A DNA stretch of 64,000 nt from Stenotrophomonas sp. Ste86 (GCF_024519465.1 NZ_JALJRW010000020.1:1-64000); one strand, 5' to 3'; counted from the first letter of the stretch, positions 8,401 to 17,785 are shown. Numbers and translations: made by a program. Notes: generated by a model not told the origin, from the sequence alone.

Positions 8401-8681
8401 TCGACGATATCCCGGCGCAGCACGAACTTGCTCAGCACCACCGTACTGCCGAAGCCGAGCATGGCGATGATCAAGGCCGCCTCGAAATACACCGCCGAGT
8501 TGAGGTACATGCCGAACAGCATCAGCTCGGCAATGGCCGTCACCGACAGCGTGTCCAGCGCGAGGATGCGGTCGGGCACGGTCGGGCCGCGCAGCAGGCG
8601 CCAGGTGGCCAGCAGCATGGCCAGCCCGACCACGTGCATGCACACGGCCATCGTGGTCTGGATGAAGGTGTAACCGGTCAT
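8397..8681 (-). CDS. phaF: Monovalent cation/H+ antiporter subunit F
   Basis: The 94-residue product has three transmembrane helices with the MnhF/PhaF core RLLRGPTVPDRILALDTLS, in which the conserved PDR-ALD motif is intact. It overlaps the genes on both sides by four bases (ATGA), consistent with a stoichiometric membrane complex made from one transcript. Confidence 0.94.
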   Translation of the reverse strand: MTGYTFIQTTMAVCMHVVGLAMLLATWRLLRGPTVPDRILALDTLSVTAIAELMLFGMYLNSAVYFEAALIIAMLGFGSTVVLSKFVLRRDIVE

Positions 8682-9184
8682 GGGAAGATCTCCATCAGCG
8701 GGGCTTCGTAACGGCGCTTGATCTGCGCGATCAGTTCGTCCGGATCGTCCAGGTGCAGCACGTGCACCAGCAGGTAGCGGCGGTCGTCGGACAACGCCGC
8801 CGATACCGTGCCCGGGGTCAGCGTGATCATGCTGGTCAGCGCGGCGATGCCGTGGATGTTGGCGATGTCCAGCGGCAGCCAGATGAAGCCGGGGTGGATG
8901 CGACGCTCCGGGCCGAGTACCTGGATGGCCACGCGGATGTTGGATACCAGGATGTCCCACAGCGTCACGAACACCAGCTTGGGCACCGGCCGCAGCGAGC
9001 CGATGCGGGCGAACTCGCGGTCCAGGCGCGCGGCGAACAGGGGCACCACCAGGCCCAGCAACATGCCCAGCACGAACTGGCCGACGGTGAAGCTGTCGGA
9101 CATCAGTAGCCAGAACGCCACCACCATCACGCTCAGCGAGGGCGAGGGAATCACGCGTTTGTACAGCGAAGGCTTGTGCGTCAT
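8678..9184 (-). CDS. phaE: Monovalent cation/H+ antiporter subunit E
   Basis: The 168-residue protein has two or three N-terminal hydrophobic segments (residues 15-55) and a soluble C-terminal half typical of MnhE/PhaE. The family block includes DILVSNIRVAIQVL and ITLTPGTVSAALSDD, ending in VHVLHLDD. ATGA overlaps link it to phaD and phaF. Confidence 0.95.
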   Translation of the reverse strand: MTHKPSLYKRVIPSPSLSVMVVAFWLLMSDSFTVGQFVLGMLLGLVVPLFAARLDREFARIGSLRPVPKLVFVTLWDILVSNIRVAIQVLGPERRIHPGFIWLPLDIANIHGIAALTSMITLTPGTVSAALSDDRRYLLVHVLHLDDPDELIAQIKRRYEAPLMEIFP

Positions 9185-10716
9185 GGCTGGCGGATCTCCG
9201 GCGTGGTGGCGCGCAGCTCACCCACGTATTCCTTCGGCTGCAGCAGCTGCCTGGCCATCGCATCGGTGTGCTGCATCAGCGGGCCGGCGAACAGGCTCAT
9301 GGCGATGCCGTAGCTGAGCAGCAGCGCGGCGGCGATGAGTTCGACGGTGCGGGTGGGCGCCTTGCGCGGTGGCGGTACACCTTCCTCCTGCACCGGCACG
9401 CGCCAGAACAGGCGGATGCCGCCACGGGTGAGACCCACGATCACCATCAGGCTGCTGCCCAGCACCGCGGTCCAGACCACGCCGGTGTACTGGGCCGGCA
9501 TCCCGGCCAGCAGCGCGGCCTTGGCCAGGAAGCCGGACAGCGGCGGCAGCCCGGCTACCGCGACCGCGCCGATCAGGAACAGCACCGCCGGGGTCTGCTT
9601 GCCGGGCATCGGCGCGATGATTTCCTTTTTGTCGCTGGCACCGCCACGACGGCGACGGATCAGGTCGGCGATAAGGAACAGTGCGGCGGCCACGAAGGTA
9701 CTGTGCGGCAGGTAATACAGCCCGGCCGACAGCACCTGCGGGGTACGCACGGCGAACGCGATGAACAGCGTCGCTGCCGACACCACCACCAGGTAGGAGA
9801 TCATCACGCGCAGGCGCGCGGCCGCCAGGACACCCAGGCCGCCCACCACCAGCGTGGCCACGCCGGCCCACAGCAGCCAGTCGCTGCCGTAGCCGGCCAT
9901 CGGGCCGGCATCCTCGCCGAACCACAGCGTGCTGACCCGCAGCACCGCATACAGGCCGACCTTGGTCATGATCGCAAACAGCGCGGCCACCGCGGCCGGT
10001 GCGCGCGCATACGCCTCGGGCAGCCACAGGTACAACGGCATCAGCGCAGCCTTGCTGCAGAACACCAGCAGCAACAAACCCATGGTGGCCTTGACCAGCA
10101 CCAGGTGCGAGGCCGGCACTTCGGCGATGCGCTGGGACAGCTCGGCCATGTTGAGCGACCCCAGCGAGGCATACAGCAGGCCGAGCGCGATCAGGAACAG
10201 GGTCGAGGCGGTGACGTTGAACACCACGTAATGCAGGCCGATGCGCATGCGCAGGCCGCGCCCGCCGCTGAGCAGCAGGCCGTAGGAGGCGATCAGCATC
10301 ACCTCGAAGAACACGAACAGGTTGAAGATGTCGCCGGTGAGGAAGGCACCGTTGAGGCCGACCAGCTGGAACTGGAACAGCGCGTGGAAATGCGGTGCGC
10401 GCCGATCCCAGCCCGAGCAGGCATGCAGCAGGCACGGAATGGCCAGCAGCAGCGTGGTCACCAGCATCCATGCCGACAGCCGGTCGGCCACCAGCGCGAT
10501 ACCCAGCCGTGCCGGCCAGTCGCCGAGCAGGTATACCGCGATGCTGCCATCGGCGGTCTGGAAGAACAGCAGTGCCACCGCCGCGGCCAGCGCAGTCAGC
10601 GTGGTCCAGGCCACCGCGCGCTGCACCCGGGGCCCATAGCGGCGGTGCTCGACGAACAACGAACAGGCCGCGCCGAACAGCGGAATCAGGATCGGCAGGA
10701 TCACCGCATGGTTCAT
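9181..10716 (-). CDS. phaD: Monovalent cation/H+ antiporter subunit D
   Basis: The 511-residue protein has about 14 transmembrane helices and belongs to the NuoL/M/N-like proton-channel family. Key features are the conserved Glu in the TM5 region (FVFFEVMLIASYGLLLSG) and the Lys-bearing helix PLYLWLPEAYARAPAAVAAL. A polar insert with a short basic/acidic patch (RRRRGGASDKKEI) lies late in the protein. It is expected to form part of the ion path together with PhaA. It overlaps phaC and phaE by four bases each. Confidence 0.96.
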   Translation of the reverse strand: MNHAVILPILIPLFGAACSLFVEHRRYGPRVQRAVAWTTLTALAAAVALLFFQTADGSIAVYLLGDWPARLGIALVADRLSAWMLVTTLLLAIPCLLHACSGWDRRAPHFHALFQFQLVGLNGAFLTGDIFNLFVFFEVMLIASYGLLLSGGRGLRMRIGLHYVVFNVTASTLFLIALGLLYASLGSLNMAELSQRIAEVPASHLVLVKATMGLLLLVFCSKAALMPLYLWLPEAYARAPAAVAALFAIMTKVGLYAVLRVSTLWFGEDAGPMAGYGSDWLLWAGVATLVVGGLGVLAAARLRVMISYLVVVSAATLFIAFAVRTPQVLSAGLYYLPHSTFVAAALFLIADLIRRRRGGASDKKEIIAPMPGKQTPAVLFLIGAVAVAGLPPLSGFLAKAALLAGMPAQYTGVVWTAVLGSSLMVIVGLTRGGIRLFWRVPVQEEGVPPPRKAPTRTVELIAAALLLSYGIAMSLFAGPLMQHTDAMARQLLQPKEYVGELRATTPEIRQP

Positions 10717-11102
10717 GCGCCGCCCTCCCGGCCGGGGGCGGTATCGGCGGGGGCGTCGTCGGCCTCTTCTTCGTGCGCGTCGACGTGGTCGCTGTGGTTG
10801 TCGCTGCGACTGCGCATGGCCAGCACGATGCTGACGGCGGTCATCGCAAAGGCGATCACGATGGCGGTCAGCACCAGCGCCTGCGGCAGCGGATCGGTGT
10901 AGTTGCCCAGGTCGCTGTCGATGCCCTCACGCAGCACCGGCGCCTTGCCTGACACCAGGCGGCCACCGGCGAAGATCAGCAGGTTGGTGGCGTAGGACAG
11001 GAAGGTCATCCCGAGGATGACGTCGAAGGTGCGCGCACGCAGCAGCAGGTAGATGCCGATCGCACTCAATATGCCGATCGCGCTTGCCAGGGCCAGTTCC
11101 AT
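10713..11102 (-). CDS. phaC: Monovalent cation/H+ antiporter subunit C
   Basis: The 129-residue product is NuoK-like, with three transmembrane helices and the MnhC signature (LRARTFDVILGMTFLSYATN). Then come a loop with TDPLPQALVLTAIVIAFA and an unusually long acidic/His-containing tail (HSDHVDAHEEEADDAPAD) in the last 30 residues, which may be a cytoplasmic extension. Its start overlaps the phaAB stop by one base (TGATG). Confidence 0.95.
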   Translation of the reverse strand: MELALASAIGILSAIGIYLLLRARTFDVILGMTFLSYATNLLIFAGGRLVSGKAPVLREGIDSDLGNYTDPLPQALVLTAIVIAFAMTAVSIVLAMRSRSDNHSDHVDAHEEEADDAPADTAPGREGGA

Positions 11103-13930
11103 CAGTGCATCTCCCCGGTTTCTGCCGAACGACGGTTGGGATCGATCTCGCCCTTGCGGGCGTTGCGGGTACGCGAGGGCTTGATCGTGCCCATCATCGA
11201 CAGGATCAGCATCGCCCCGCCGAACACCACCAGGTACACGCCGGTATCGAACCCGATCGCGCTGGCCAGCGGCACCTCACCGATCAGCGGGATATGCAGG
11301 TCCAGGTGCCCACTGGTCAGGAACGGCACGCCGAACAACATCGAGGCACTGCCGCTGACGATGGCGATCAGCAGGCCGGCACCGATGCAGCGGATGTAGT
11401 CGAAGCCGAACCGCGATTCCACAGAGGTGGTGCCCTGGATGACGTACTGGATCAGCAGCGGCACGGCCAGCACCAGGCCGGCGATGAAGCCGCCACCGGG
11501 CGCGTTGTGGCCGCGCAGGAACAGGAAGATCGAGACGGTGAGCGTGAGCGGGAACATGATCTGGGCCAGATCGGCCGGCACCGGCAGCTTGATCGGCGGG
11601 CCCGGCATGATCTGCTCCGGCGCCATGCGTGAGCGCCGCAGCATCGCGTGCACCACCAGCGCGGCAATGCCGAACACGGTGATTTCACCGAAGGTATCGA
11701 AGCCGCGGAAGTCGACCAGGATCACGTTGACTACGTTCTGCCCATAGGCTTCGGGCAGGGCGCGCGCGACCAGCTCGCCGGCCATGGTGTTGGGCGGCAG
11801 CGTCATCGCGGTGTAGGCCAGCGCGGCCAGGCCGCCACCGCCGATCACCGCGATCAGCGCATCACGGCGCTTGCGCCAGCGCGAATGTTCCGGCGCCGAC
11901 TGGGTGGGCAGGTAGTTCATGCCCAGCAGCATCAGCACCAGGGTGACCATCTCCACCAGCAACTGGGTCAGGGCCAGGTCTGGGGCGGACAGGAACACGA
12001 AGGTCAGCGACACCATCAGCCCGACCCCGCCCATCACCAGCACCGCCAGCAGACGCTGCCGATAGACGAACAATGCGCTTACCGCGCAGGCCATCATCAC
12101 CAGCCACAGCGTCCAGCCCAGCAGCGGCAGTGGCTGCGGCGAGGGCCAGTTGGGCGAGCCCGGATCGGCCACGAACGGGGCCAGCGCGACGATGATCGCC
12201 ACCACCACCAGCGCCATCAGCATCCGCTGCAGGCTGCCGTTGGCCAGCGCCTGGGTCAGCCGGTGGGCGAAGCCGAACACCAGGTCCAGCTGCTTGTGGA
12301 AGATGTTGCGGCCGATCGCGCGGCTCACCACCGCGTGCAGGTCGATCAGGCGGCGCAGGCCGAAGTACAGCGCGATGCCGCCGATCACCCCGGCGATGCT
12401 CATCATCAGCGGCGTGTTGAAGCCGTGCCACACCGACAGGCTGTAGGCCGGCATCGCCGGGCCCAGGATCGAGGCGGCGGCGGCGTGCAGCACCGGGGCG
12501 ATGGTGATCGCCGGGGCCACGCCGACCGCCACGCACACCACCACCAGCACTTCCACCGGCACCTTCATCCAGCGCGGCGGCTCGTGCGGCACGCGGTCCA
12601 GGTCGTGCGGGCCATCACCGAAGAAGGTGTCGTGCACGAAGCGCAGGCTGTAGGCCACGCCGAACACGCCGGCCAGCAGCGCGGCGATCGACATCGCCAT
12701 GCGCATCGTTTCCGGGCCACCGGCGGTGAGCGCTTCGGCGAACAGCATCTCCTTGGACAGGAAGCCGTTGAGCAGCGGAATGCCGGCCATCGCCAGCGAG
12801 GCGATGATCGCCAGCGTGCTGGTGAACGGCATCAACCGCCGCAGTCCGCCGAGCTTGCGCATGTCGCGGGTGCCGGTCTCGTGGTCGATGATGCCCGCGG
12901 CCATGAACAGCGAGGCCTTGAACGTGGCGTGGTTGAGGATGTGGAACACGCCGGCGACCACCGCCATCGGCGCCGACAGCCCGAACAGCATCGTGATCAG
13001 GCCCAGGTGGGAGATTGTCGAATAGGCCAGCAGGCCCTTCAGGTCGTGCTGGAAAATCGCGTTCCAGGCCCCGATCAGCAGGGTGATCGCCCCGATCCCG
13101 CTGACCGTGTAGAAGAACAGATCCGTGCCCGACAGCGCCGGATGCAGCCGGGCCAGCAGGAACACACCGGCTTTGACCATGGTCGCCGAGTGCAGGTAGG
13201 CCGACACCGGGGTAGGCGCGGCCATCGCCTGCGGCAGCCAGAAGTGGAACGGGAACTGCGCGCTCTTGGTGAAGATGCCGGCCAGCACCAGGAACAGCGC
13301 ATACGGATACAGCGCGCTGGCGCGGATGGCATCGCCGGAAGCGAGCACCGCATCCAGTTCGAAACTGCCCACGATACGGCCGATCAGCAGCACGCCACCG
13401 AGCAGGGCAAGCCCGCCGCCGCCGGTGACCACCAGCGCCATCCGCGCGCCCTCGCGGGCGTCCTGGCGGTGCGACCAGAAGCCGATCAGCAGGAACGAGC
13501 TGATGCTGGTCATTTCCCAGAACACCATCAACAGCAACAGGTTGCCTGACAGCACCATGCCGAGCATGGCGCCCATGAACAGCAGCAGGTAGCAGTAGAA
13601 GCGATGGGCGCTGTCGCGCGCGCTGAGGTAGTAGTGGGCGTACATCACCACCAGCGCGCCGATGGCCAGCACCATCCCGGCGAACATCCAGGCCAGCCCG
13701 TCCAGGCGCAGCGAGAAGGCCAGCCCGATCTGCGGCAGCCATTGGCCGAAACTGCGTACGACCCCGCCGGCAAGGATGTCGGGGGTCATCGTGGCCAGCA
13801 ACGCCAGTCCGCCCAACGGGGCGGCCGCGGCCAACCAGGCGGCCGTGGAGCGGGAGGTGCGGCGGAATGAAGCGACCGCCACGGCCATGATGAACGGCAG
13901 GGCGAGCAGCAGGAGCAGGCTGGGATTCAT
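11102..13930 (-). CDS. phaAB: Fused monovalent cation/H+ antiporter subunits A and B
   Basis: This 942-residue protein begins the operon. The first 780 residues are MrpA/NuoL-like, with the conserved TM segment LLLMVFWEMTSISSFLLIGF and the Lys/His helices TKSAQFPFHFWLPQAMAAPT. The last 160 or so residues correspond to MrpB (LTVSIFLFLRGHNAPGGGFIAGL). This A-B fusion is the Pha-type (six-gene) organisation, as opposed to the seven-gene Mrp type. It transports K+ or Na+ against protons at the inner membrane, in pH and salt homeostasis. The upstream gap 13931-14339 should contain the operon promoter. Confidence 0.97.
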   Translation of the reverse strand: MNPSLLLLLALPFIMAVAVASFRRTSRSTAAWLAAAAPLGGLALLATMTPDILAGGVVRSFGQWLPQIGLAFSLRLDGLAWMFAGMVLAIGALVVMYAHYYLSARDSAHRFYCYLLLFMGAMLGMVLSGNLLLLMVFWEMTSISSFLLIGFWSHRQDAREGARMALVVTGGGGLALLGGVLLIGRIVGSFELDAVLASGDAIRASALYPYALFLVLAGIFTKSAQFPFHFWLPQAMAAPTPVSAYLHSATMVKAGVFLLARLHPALSGTDLFFYTVSGIGAITLLIGAWNAIFQHDLKGLLAYSTISHLGLITMLFGLSAPMAVVAGVFHILNHATFKASLFMAAGIIDHETGTRDMRKLGGLRRLMPFTSTLAIIASLAMAGIPLLNGFLSKEMLFAEALTAGGPETMRMAMSIAALLAGVFGVAYSLRFVHDTFFGDGPHDLDRVPHEPPRWMKVPVEVLVVVCVAVGVAPAITIAPVLHAAAASILGPAMPAYSLSVWHGFNTPLMMSIAGVIGGIALYFGLRRLIDLHAVVSRAIGRNIFHKQLDLVFGFAHRLTQALANGSLQRMLMALVVVAIIVALAPFVADPGSPNWPSPQPLPLLGWTLWLVMMACAVSALFVYRQRLLAVLVMGGVGLMVSLTFVFLSAPDLALTQLLVEMVTLVLMLLGMNYLPTQSAPEHSRWRKRRDALIAVIGGGGLAALAYTAMTLPPNTMAGELVARALPEAYGQNVVNVILVDFRGFDTFGEITVFGIAALVVHAMLRRSRMAPEQIMPGPPIKLPVPADLAQIMFPLTLTVSIFLFLRGHNAPGGGFIAGLVLAVPLLIQYVIQGTTSVESRFGFDYIRCIGAGLLIAIVSGSASMLFGVPFLTSGHLDLHIPLIGEVPLASAIGFDTGVYLVVFGGAMLILSMMGTIKPSRTRNARKGEIDPNRRSAETGEMH

Positions 13931-14339
13931 GCAGGGAATACGGGATTCACGAGCAGGCCGTTTAGTCTAACAGGCAGTCAATTGCTGCCGATAGACCCGA
14001 ATACGCCAGCAATTGCTTGTAACGTGCGTGATTCATTTTTTCAGCCCCTGTCGCGCGCCCATTCGAGAGTGCTGAACGCCGTATGGAAGTCCCACGGCGA
14101 CTTTGCCGTATCTGGCCCGTCGCGCGGGTCCGGCGCCAGTAACGGCAGGGGCTGGCGGGCCACGCATGGGGCGAGGAACATGAACGGCTGCCTGCCTTCG
14201 GACGCCGCGCACGACGATGCTGGACGCCACCCCGTAGAGCCCCAGTGAGCATCCATTTCGTTCAGGAAAACCCGTCGGTGTCGCACGGCCGCGGAGTGCA
14301 GGCCGCTGGCCGGCAACCCGACCCTCCCCAACCGCGGGA
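13931..14339. other. Intergenic region upstream of the pha operon
   Basis: About 400 bases without a convincing gene. It must contain the minus-strand pha promoter, but no strong TTGACA/TATAAT pair stands out. A 71-codon minus-strand frame at 14041-14256 (MDAHWGSTGW ... DPRDGPD ... WARDRG) has a reasonable amino-acid mix. It lacks a clear ribosome site and a recognisable family, so I do not call it. Confidence 0.5.
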
Positions 14340-14825
14340 CTAGTACCGAATGCCCAGCCGCCGATATGCCTTGGCCAGCACCCACGCCGGCCCGATCAGC
14401 AGATAGGTCAGATCGGTCAGGAAGCTGGGCTTGCGGCCTTCGTACTTGTGGCCGACGAACTGCGCCACCCAGGCCACCACGAACACCCCGGCCGCCGTCC
14501 ACAGCAGGTTATGCAGGCCGATTTCGGCCTCCAGCAGTCGGCACAGGCAGCCGAACACGAACAGCATCCCCAGCATGCCGATGCCCAGCGGGCGCGACAG
14601 CCGGTTGTAGAAACACCATGCGGCGAACATCGCAAACCCCGCCCAGATCCCGTTCTGGAACCAGGTGATCAGCGGCGGCAGGCACCATAGCAGGGCCACG
14701 ACCGACCACAGGATCGCCGGCACGGCCACCACGTGAATGCGCTGGTTCAGCACATTGCGGTGGTCGTCGGAATAGCTGGCGAAGTAGCGGTCGATCGGGC
14801 GTGCGACGGTGGTGGTGGTGGCCAT
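14340..14825 (-). CDS. Mpo1-like (DUF962) membrane protein
   Basis: The 161-residue protein has four hydrophobic segments and the two histidine motifs of the DUF962/YGL010w/Mpo1 family, NQRIHVVAVP near residue 27 and VGHKYEGRKP near residue 123. Yeast Mpo1 is an iron-dependent dioxygenase in 2-hydroxy fatty-acid alpha-oxidation, and the His residues are its metal ligands. A similar lipid oxygenase role at the inner membrane is plausible but unproven for bacterial members. The start is ATG 14825. The gene lies between purC and the pha operon, all on the minus strand, with no functional link apparent. Confidence 0.9.
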   Translation of the reverse strand: MATTTTVARPIDRYFASYSDDHRNVLNQRIHVVAVPAILWSVVALLWCLPPLITWFQNGIWAGFAMFAAWCFYNRLSRPLGIGMLGMLFVFGCLCRLLEAEIGLHNLLWTAAGVFVVAWVAQFVGHKYEGRKPSFLTDLTYLLIGPAWVLAKAYRRLGIRY

Positions 14826-14913
14826 GTTCCCTCCCAGGATCAGCAGAGCATAGCGCTGTGGGGGCTGGCCGGCCGGGGATTGGCGATTCCGTCGGCGTCG
14901 GGCATCGAAAACC

Positions 14914-14940
14914 GCGTCCCCGGCGCGCGGCCGGGGACGC
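14914..14940 (-). terminator. Hairpin after purC
   Basis: GCGTCCCCGGC pairs perfectly with GCCGGGGACGC around a five-base loop, starting 9 bases past the purC stop. On the minus strand it is followed by GGTTTTCG, a short U-run, so it is a moderate intrinsic terminator. Confidence 0.65.
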
Positions 14941-14948
14941 GGTGGGAG

Positions 14949-15875
14949 TCAGTCGACCGAGATACCCGCCAGGCGCTGCAGCGCCTCGGCGTACTTGGCG
15001 CGGGTGCGCTCGATGATCTCCGCCGGGATGCTCGGGCCCGGGGCGGTCTTGCCCCAGTCCAGCGTCTCCAGGTAGTCGCGGACGAACTGCTTGTCGTAGC
15101 TCGGCGGGCTGGTACCCACTTCGTACTCGTCGGCCGGCCAGTAGCGCGAGGAATCCGGGGTCAGCATCTCGTCCATGATGTACAGGCGGCCGTCTTCATC
15201 GGTGCCGAACTCGAACTTGGTGTCGGCCAGGAGGATGCCGCGCTCGCGCGCGTAATCGGCGGCGAACTTGTAGATGCGCAGGGTGGCATCGCGTACGCGC
15301 TCGGCCAGGTCCGCACCGACCGTCTTGACCATCGCATCGAAATCGATGTTCTCGTCATGGTCGCCGACGGCGGCCTTGGTCGACGGGGTGAAGATCGGCT
15401 CGGGCAGCTGCTCGGCCTGGCGCAGGCCATCGGGCAGCTCGATGCCGCTGATCTTGCCGGTGCGCTGGTAGTCCTTCCAGCCGCTGCCGATGAGGTAACC
15501 GCGGGCAATCGCCTCCACCGGCACCGGCTTGAGCTTGCGGGTGACCACCGCGCGCTTGGCGTACAGCGCCGCATCGACGCCGTCGGGCAGCACGCTGGCC
15601 ACGTCGATGCCGGTCAGGTGGTTGGGCATCAGGTGCGCGGTCTTGGCGAACCAGAAATTGGAGACCTGGCAGAGCATTTCGCCCTTGCCGGGAATCGGAT
15701 CGGGCAGCACCACGTCGAAGGCCGACAGACGGTCGGTCGCGACCATCAGCAGGTAGTCCCCCGGCGGCGTGCCGGCGGGGAGCCGTTCGCGCGGAATGTC
15801 AAAAACATCACGCACCTTGCCGCGATGGCGCAAGGGCAGGCCGGGGAGATCGGATTGCAACAACGTGGTCGGCAC
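14949..15875 (-). CDS. purC: Phosphoribosylaminoimidazole-succinocarboxamide synthase
   Basis: SAICAR synthase joins CAIR and aspartate with ATP in purine biosynthesis. The 308-residue protein has the family motifs KVRDVF (nucleotide binding), [39 protein letters not shown] and [17 protein letters not shown]. It is the longer type with the [16 protein letters not shown] insert. I chose the second of two nearby GTG codons (15875), because AGGAG is five bases upstream of it, whereas the GTG at 15881 would overlap that site. The protein then starts [14 protein letters not shown], as in xanthomonad PurC. It is probably a single-gene unit. Confidence 0.97.
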   Translation of the reverse strand: MPTTLLQSDLPGLPLRHRGKVRDVFDIPRERLPAGTPPGDYLLMVATDRLSAFDVVLPDPIPGKGEMLCQVSNFWFAKTAHLMPNHLTGIDVASVLPDGVDAALYAKRAVVTRKLKPVPVEAIARGYLIGSGWKDYQRTGKISGIELPDGLRQAEQLPEPIFTPSTKAAVGDHDENIDFDAMVKTVGADLAERVRDATLRIYKFAADYARERGILLADTKFEFGTDEDGRLYIMDEMLTPDSSRYWPADEYEVGTSPPSYDKQFVRDYLETLDWGKTAPGPSIPAEIIERTRAKYAEALQRLAGISVD

Positions 15876-16017
15876 GGGCACTCCTGGGGCTTGTCATGAC
15901 AGCCGTCCAAGGGACCCTGAGGGCCCGCACAGACAGCGGGCGGCCTAGTGTAAAGCCGGTTGGGCCCGCTGTGACGTAAAATGAGGCTCCTTTGTTGCCA
16001 CGGCCGCCCAGACCCTC

Positions 16018-16347
16018 ATGCGCTGGTACGGAAAACTGCTCGGATTCATCGCCGGGGCCCTGCTGTTCAGGCCCAATCCGCTGTTTGGTGCCGTAGTGGG
16101 CCTGCTTATCGGGCATGCCTTCGACGCCGACTGGTTCCGCCTGAACAAGGAAAACCCCTACCGCGAGCTGGGGTTGACCTCCGAGGCCACCGACGCCGAG
16201 GTCGACCTGGCCTACCGCCGGCTGATCTCCCAGTACCACCCCGACAAAGTCGTCGGCGCCGCCCCGGAGCTGCGCCAGCAGGCCGAGCGCAAGTCACGGC
16301 TGCTCAACGCCGCCTACGACCGCATCAAGACCCTGCGCAAGCGCTGA
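16018..16347 (+). CDS. Membrane-anchored J-domain protein
   Basis: The 109-residue protein has one N-terminal hydrophobic hairpin (residues 5-35, with LLGFIAGALLF and GAVVGLLIG) followed by a J domain. That domain starts NPYRELGLTSEATDAEV and carries the invariant HPD at 74-76 (QYHPDK). It resembles a shortened DjlA without the TerB-like middle domain. It should recruit DnaK to the inner-membrane surface. It lies 39 bases upstream of rpe in the same direction, probably co-transcribed. Confidence 0.92.
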   Translation: MRWYGKLLGFIAGALLFRPNPLFGAVVGLLIGHAFDADWFRLNKENPYRELGLTSEATDAEVDLAYRRLISQYHPDKVVGAAPELRQQAERKSRLLNAAYDRIKTLRKR

Positions 16348-16386
16348 GCGCGCGCGGCCCCATTCCACGTACCGAAGGCCCCGGCC

Positions 16387-17064
16387 ATGTCCAACTGCAT
16401 CATCGCTCCCTCCATCCTGTCCGCGAACTTCGCCCGCCTCGGCGAGGAAGTGGACAACGTGCTCGCCGCCGGTGCGGACTGGGTGCATTTCGATGTGATG
16501 GACAACCACTACGTGCCCAACCTGACCATCGGCCCGATGGTCTGCCAGGCGCTGCGCAAGCACGGCATCACCGCACCGATCGACGTGCACCTGATGGTCG
16601 AGCCGGTGGACCGCATCATCCCGGACTTCGCCGAGGCCGGTGCCACCTACATCAGCTTCCACCCGGAGGCCAGCCGCCACGTGCACCGCACCATCCAGCT
16701 GATCCGCTCGCTGGGCTGCAAGCCGGGCGTGGTGCTCAACCCGGCCACCCCGGTGGACATCCTGGACTGGGTGCTGGACGACCTGGACCTGGTGCTGATC
16801 ATGTCGGTCAACCCGGGCTTCGGCGGCCAAGCGTTCATTCCCTCGGCGCTCGACAAGCTGCGTGCAGTGCGCAAGAAGATCGATGCCAGCGGCAGGGACA
16901 TCCGACTGGAGATCGACGGGGGCGTGAAGGCCGACAACATCGGCGCGATCGCCGCTGCCGGTGCCGACGCGTTCGTCGCTGGCTCGGCGATCTTCAACGC
17001 GCCGATCAGCTACCAGGACGTGATCGCGCAGATGCGCCACAACGTCGCCAAGGCGAGGGCCTGA
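16387..17064 (+). CDS. rpe: Ribulose-phosphate 3-epimerase
   Basis: This enzyme interconverts ribulose-5-phosphate and xylulose-5-phosphate in the pentose phosphate pathway. The 225-residue TIM barrel has the expected opening [18 protein letters not shown], the metal-site segments [20 protein letters not shown] and [20 protein letters not shown], and the phosphate-binding end [18 protein letters not shown]. The start at ATG 16387 gives the standard N-terminus. Three bases separate its stop from the acetyltransferase start, so the two are coupled. Confidence 0.98.
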   Translation: MSNCIIAPSILSANFARLGEEVDNVLAAGADWVHFDVMDNHYVPNLTIGPMVCQALRKHGITAPIDVHLMVEPVDRIIPDFAEAGATYISFHPEASRHVHRTIQLIRSLGCKPGVVLNPATPVDILDWVLDDLDLVLIMSVNPGFGGQAFIPSALDKLRAVRKKIDASGRDIRLEIDGGVKADNIGAIAAAGADAFVAGSAIFNAPISYQDVIAQMRHNVAKARA

Positions 17065-17067
17065 GCC

Positions 17068-17556
17068 ATGCCGGTGGCTGCCGTGAACATCCGCGTGGCC
17101 ACCGCTGACGATGCGGCGCTGATCCTGCGCTTCATCCGCGAACTGGCCCTCTACGAGAAGGCCGAGTCCTCGGTGCAGACCGACGAGGACGGCATCCGCG
17201 CCAGCCTGTTCGGGCCCGATGCCAAGGCACATGCGCTGATCTGCGAGGCCGACGGCAACGCCATCGGCTATGCGGTGTACTTCTACAACTATTCCACGTG
17301 GCTGGGCCGCAACGGCATCTACCTGGAAGACCTGTACGTCAGCCCGGACCGCCGCGGCAGCGGCGCCGGCAAGGCGCTGCTGCAGCACATCGCGCGCATC
17401 GCCGTGGCGCAGAACTGCGGGCGCTTCGAGTGGTCGGTGCTGGACTGGAACGAACCGGCCATCACGTTCTACGAGGCCGCAGGTGCAAAGCCGCAGAGCG
17501 AGTGGACCGTGTACCGGATGGAAGGCGAGGCGCTGCGGACCTTCGCCGAAGGCTGA
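17068..17556 (+). CDS. GNAT acetyltransferase resembling diamine/spermidine N1-acetyltransferase
   Basis: The 162-residue protein follows the SSAT family closely. Visible blocks are IRELALYEKAE, AVYFYNYSTWLGRNGIYLED, the acetyl-CoA loop RRGSGAGKALL, and WNEPAITFYEAAGA, all at the positions seen in human SSAT1/SSAT2. It would acetylate a polyamine or a lysine analogue such as thialysine. It is translationally linked to rpe. A polyamine substrate would fit a genome that makes spermidine through the speD in this window, but the genes are not adjacent and substrate choice cannot be read from sequence. Confidence 0.85.
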   Translation: MPVAAVNIRVATADDAALILRFIRELALYEKAESSVQTDEDGIRASLFGPDAKAHALICEADGNAIGYAVYFYNYSTWLGRNGIYLEDLYVSPDRRGSGAGKALLQHIARIAVAQNCGRFEWSVLDWNEPAITFYEAAGAKPQSEWTVYRMEGEALRTFAEG

Positions 17557-17562
17557 GCACCC

Positions 17563-17589
17563 GTAGAGCCGACCGTTGGGCGGCTGCGC
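17563..17589 (+). repeat. SMAG-type palindrome after the acetyltransferase gene
   Basis: GTAGAGCCGACCGTTGGGCG heads a single 27-base GC-rich hairpin six bases after the stop codon. It is a one-mismatch relative of the copy at 7864. Confidence 0.75.
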
Positions 17590-17602
17590 TCATCGCGGGT
17601 CG

Positions 17603-17735
17603 AAAAAAAGGCCGCACCCTCACGGATGCGGCCCTGGGAATACTCGGAGGCTGATCCTGCCTCCATCCATCGTCCCTGCTATGGCCTTCCATTCTCCGGG
17701 CGTCCGGTGACCGTTTGATGACGTTCACCGGGCAC
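17603..17735 (-). ncRNA. Candidate GGA-rich small RNA ending in an intrinsic terminator
   Basis: On the minus strand, the plus-strand interval 17603-17633 reads as a 10-bp stem (GGCCGCATCC/GGGTGCGGCC with one U-G pair) and a GTGA loop, followed by seven U. Upstream of it lie a hairpin GGAGGC-AGGATCA-GCCTCC (17646-17664) with GGA in its loop, a short ATGG-AAGG-CCAT stem, and a 7-bp stem CCGGTGA/TCACCGG (17704-17731). Seven GGA triplets fall within about 55 bases. No minus-strand gene lies immediately upstream, so the terminator argues for an independent short transcript. Repeated GGA in loops is the hallmark of CsrA/RsmA-sequestering RNAs. The 5-prime end near 17735 is a guess; I see no consensus promoter. 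Confidence 0.45.
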
Positions 17736-17785
17736 CACGGTAGCCGCTGCTAGCCTGCGCTTCCCCACTGCCCTGGTCATGCTGC

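Noticed and set aside
14041..14256. 71-codon minus-strand ORF between the pha operon and the Mpo1-like gene
   Set aside because: Reasonable amino-acid mix, but no ribosome site, no recognised family, and the region also must hold the pha promoter. A homology search could revive it.
17603..17633. Hairpin as terminator of the plus-strand acetyltransferase gene
   Set aside because: The U-run is only on the minus strand; on the plus strand the hairpin is preceded by A and followed by CTGGGAA.
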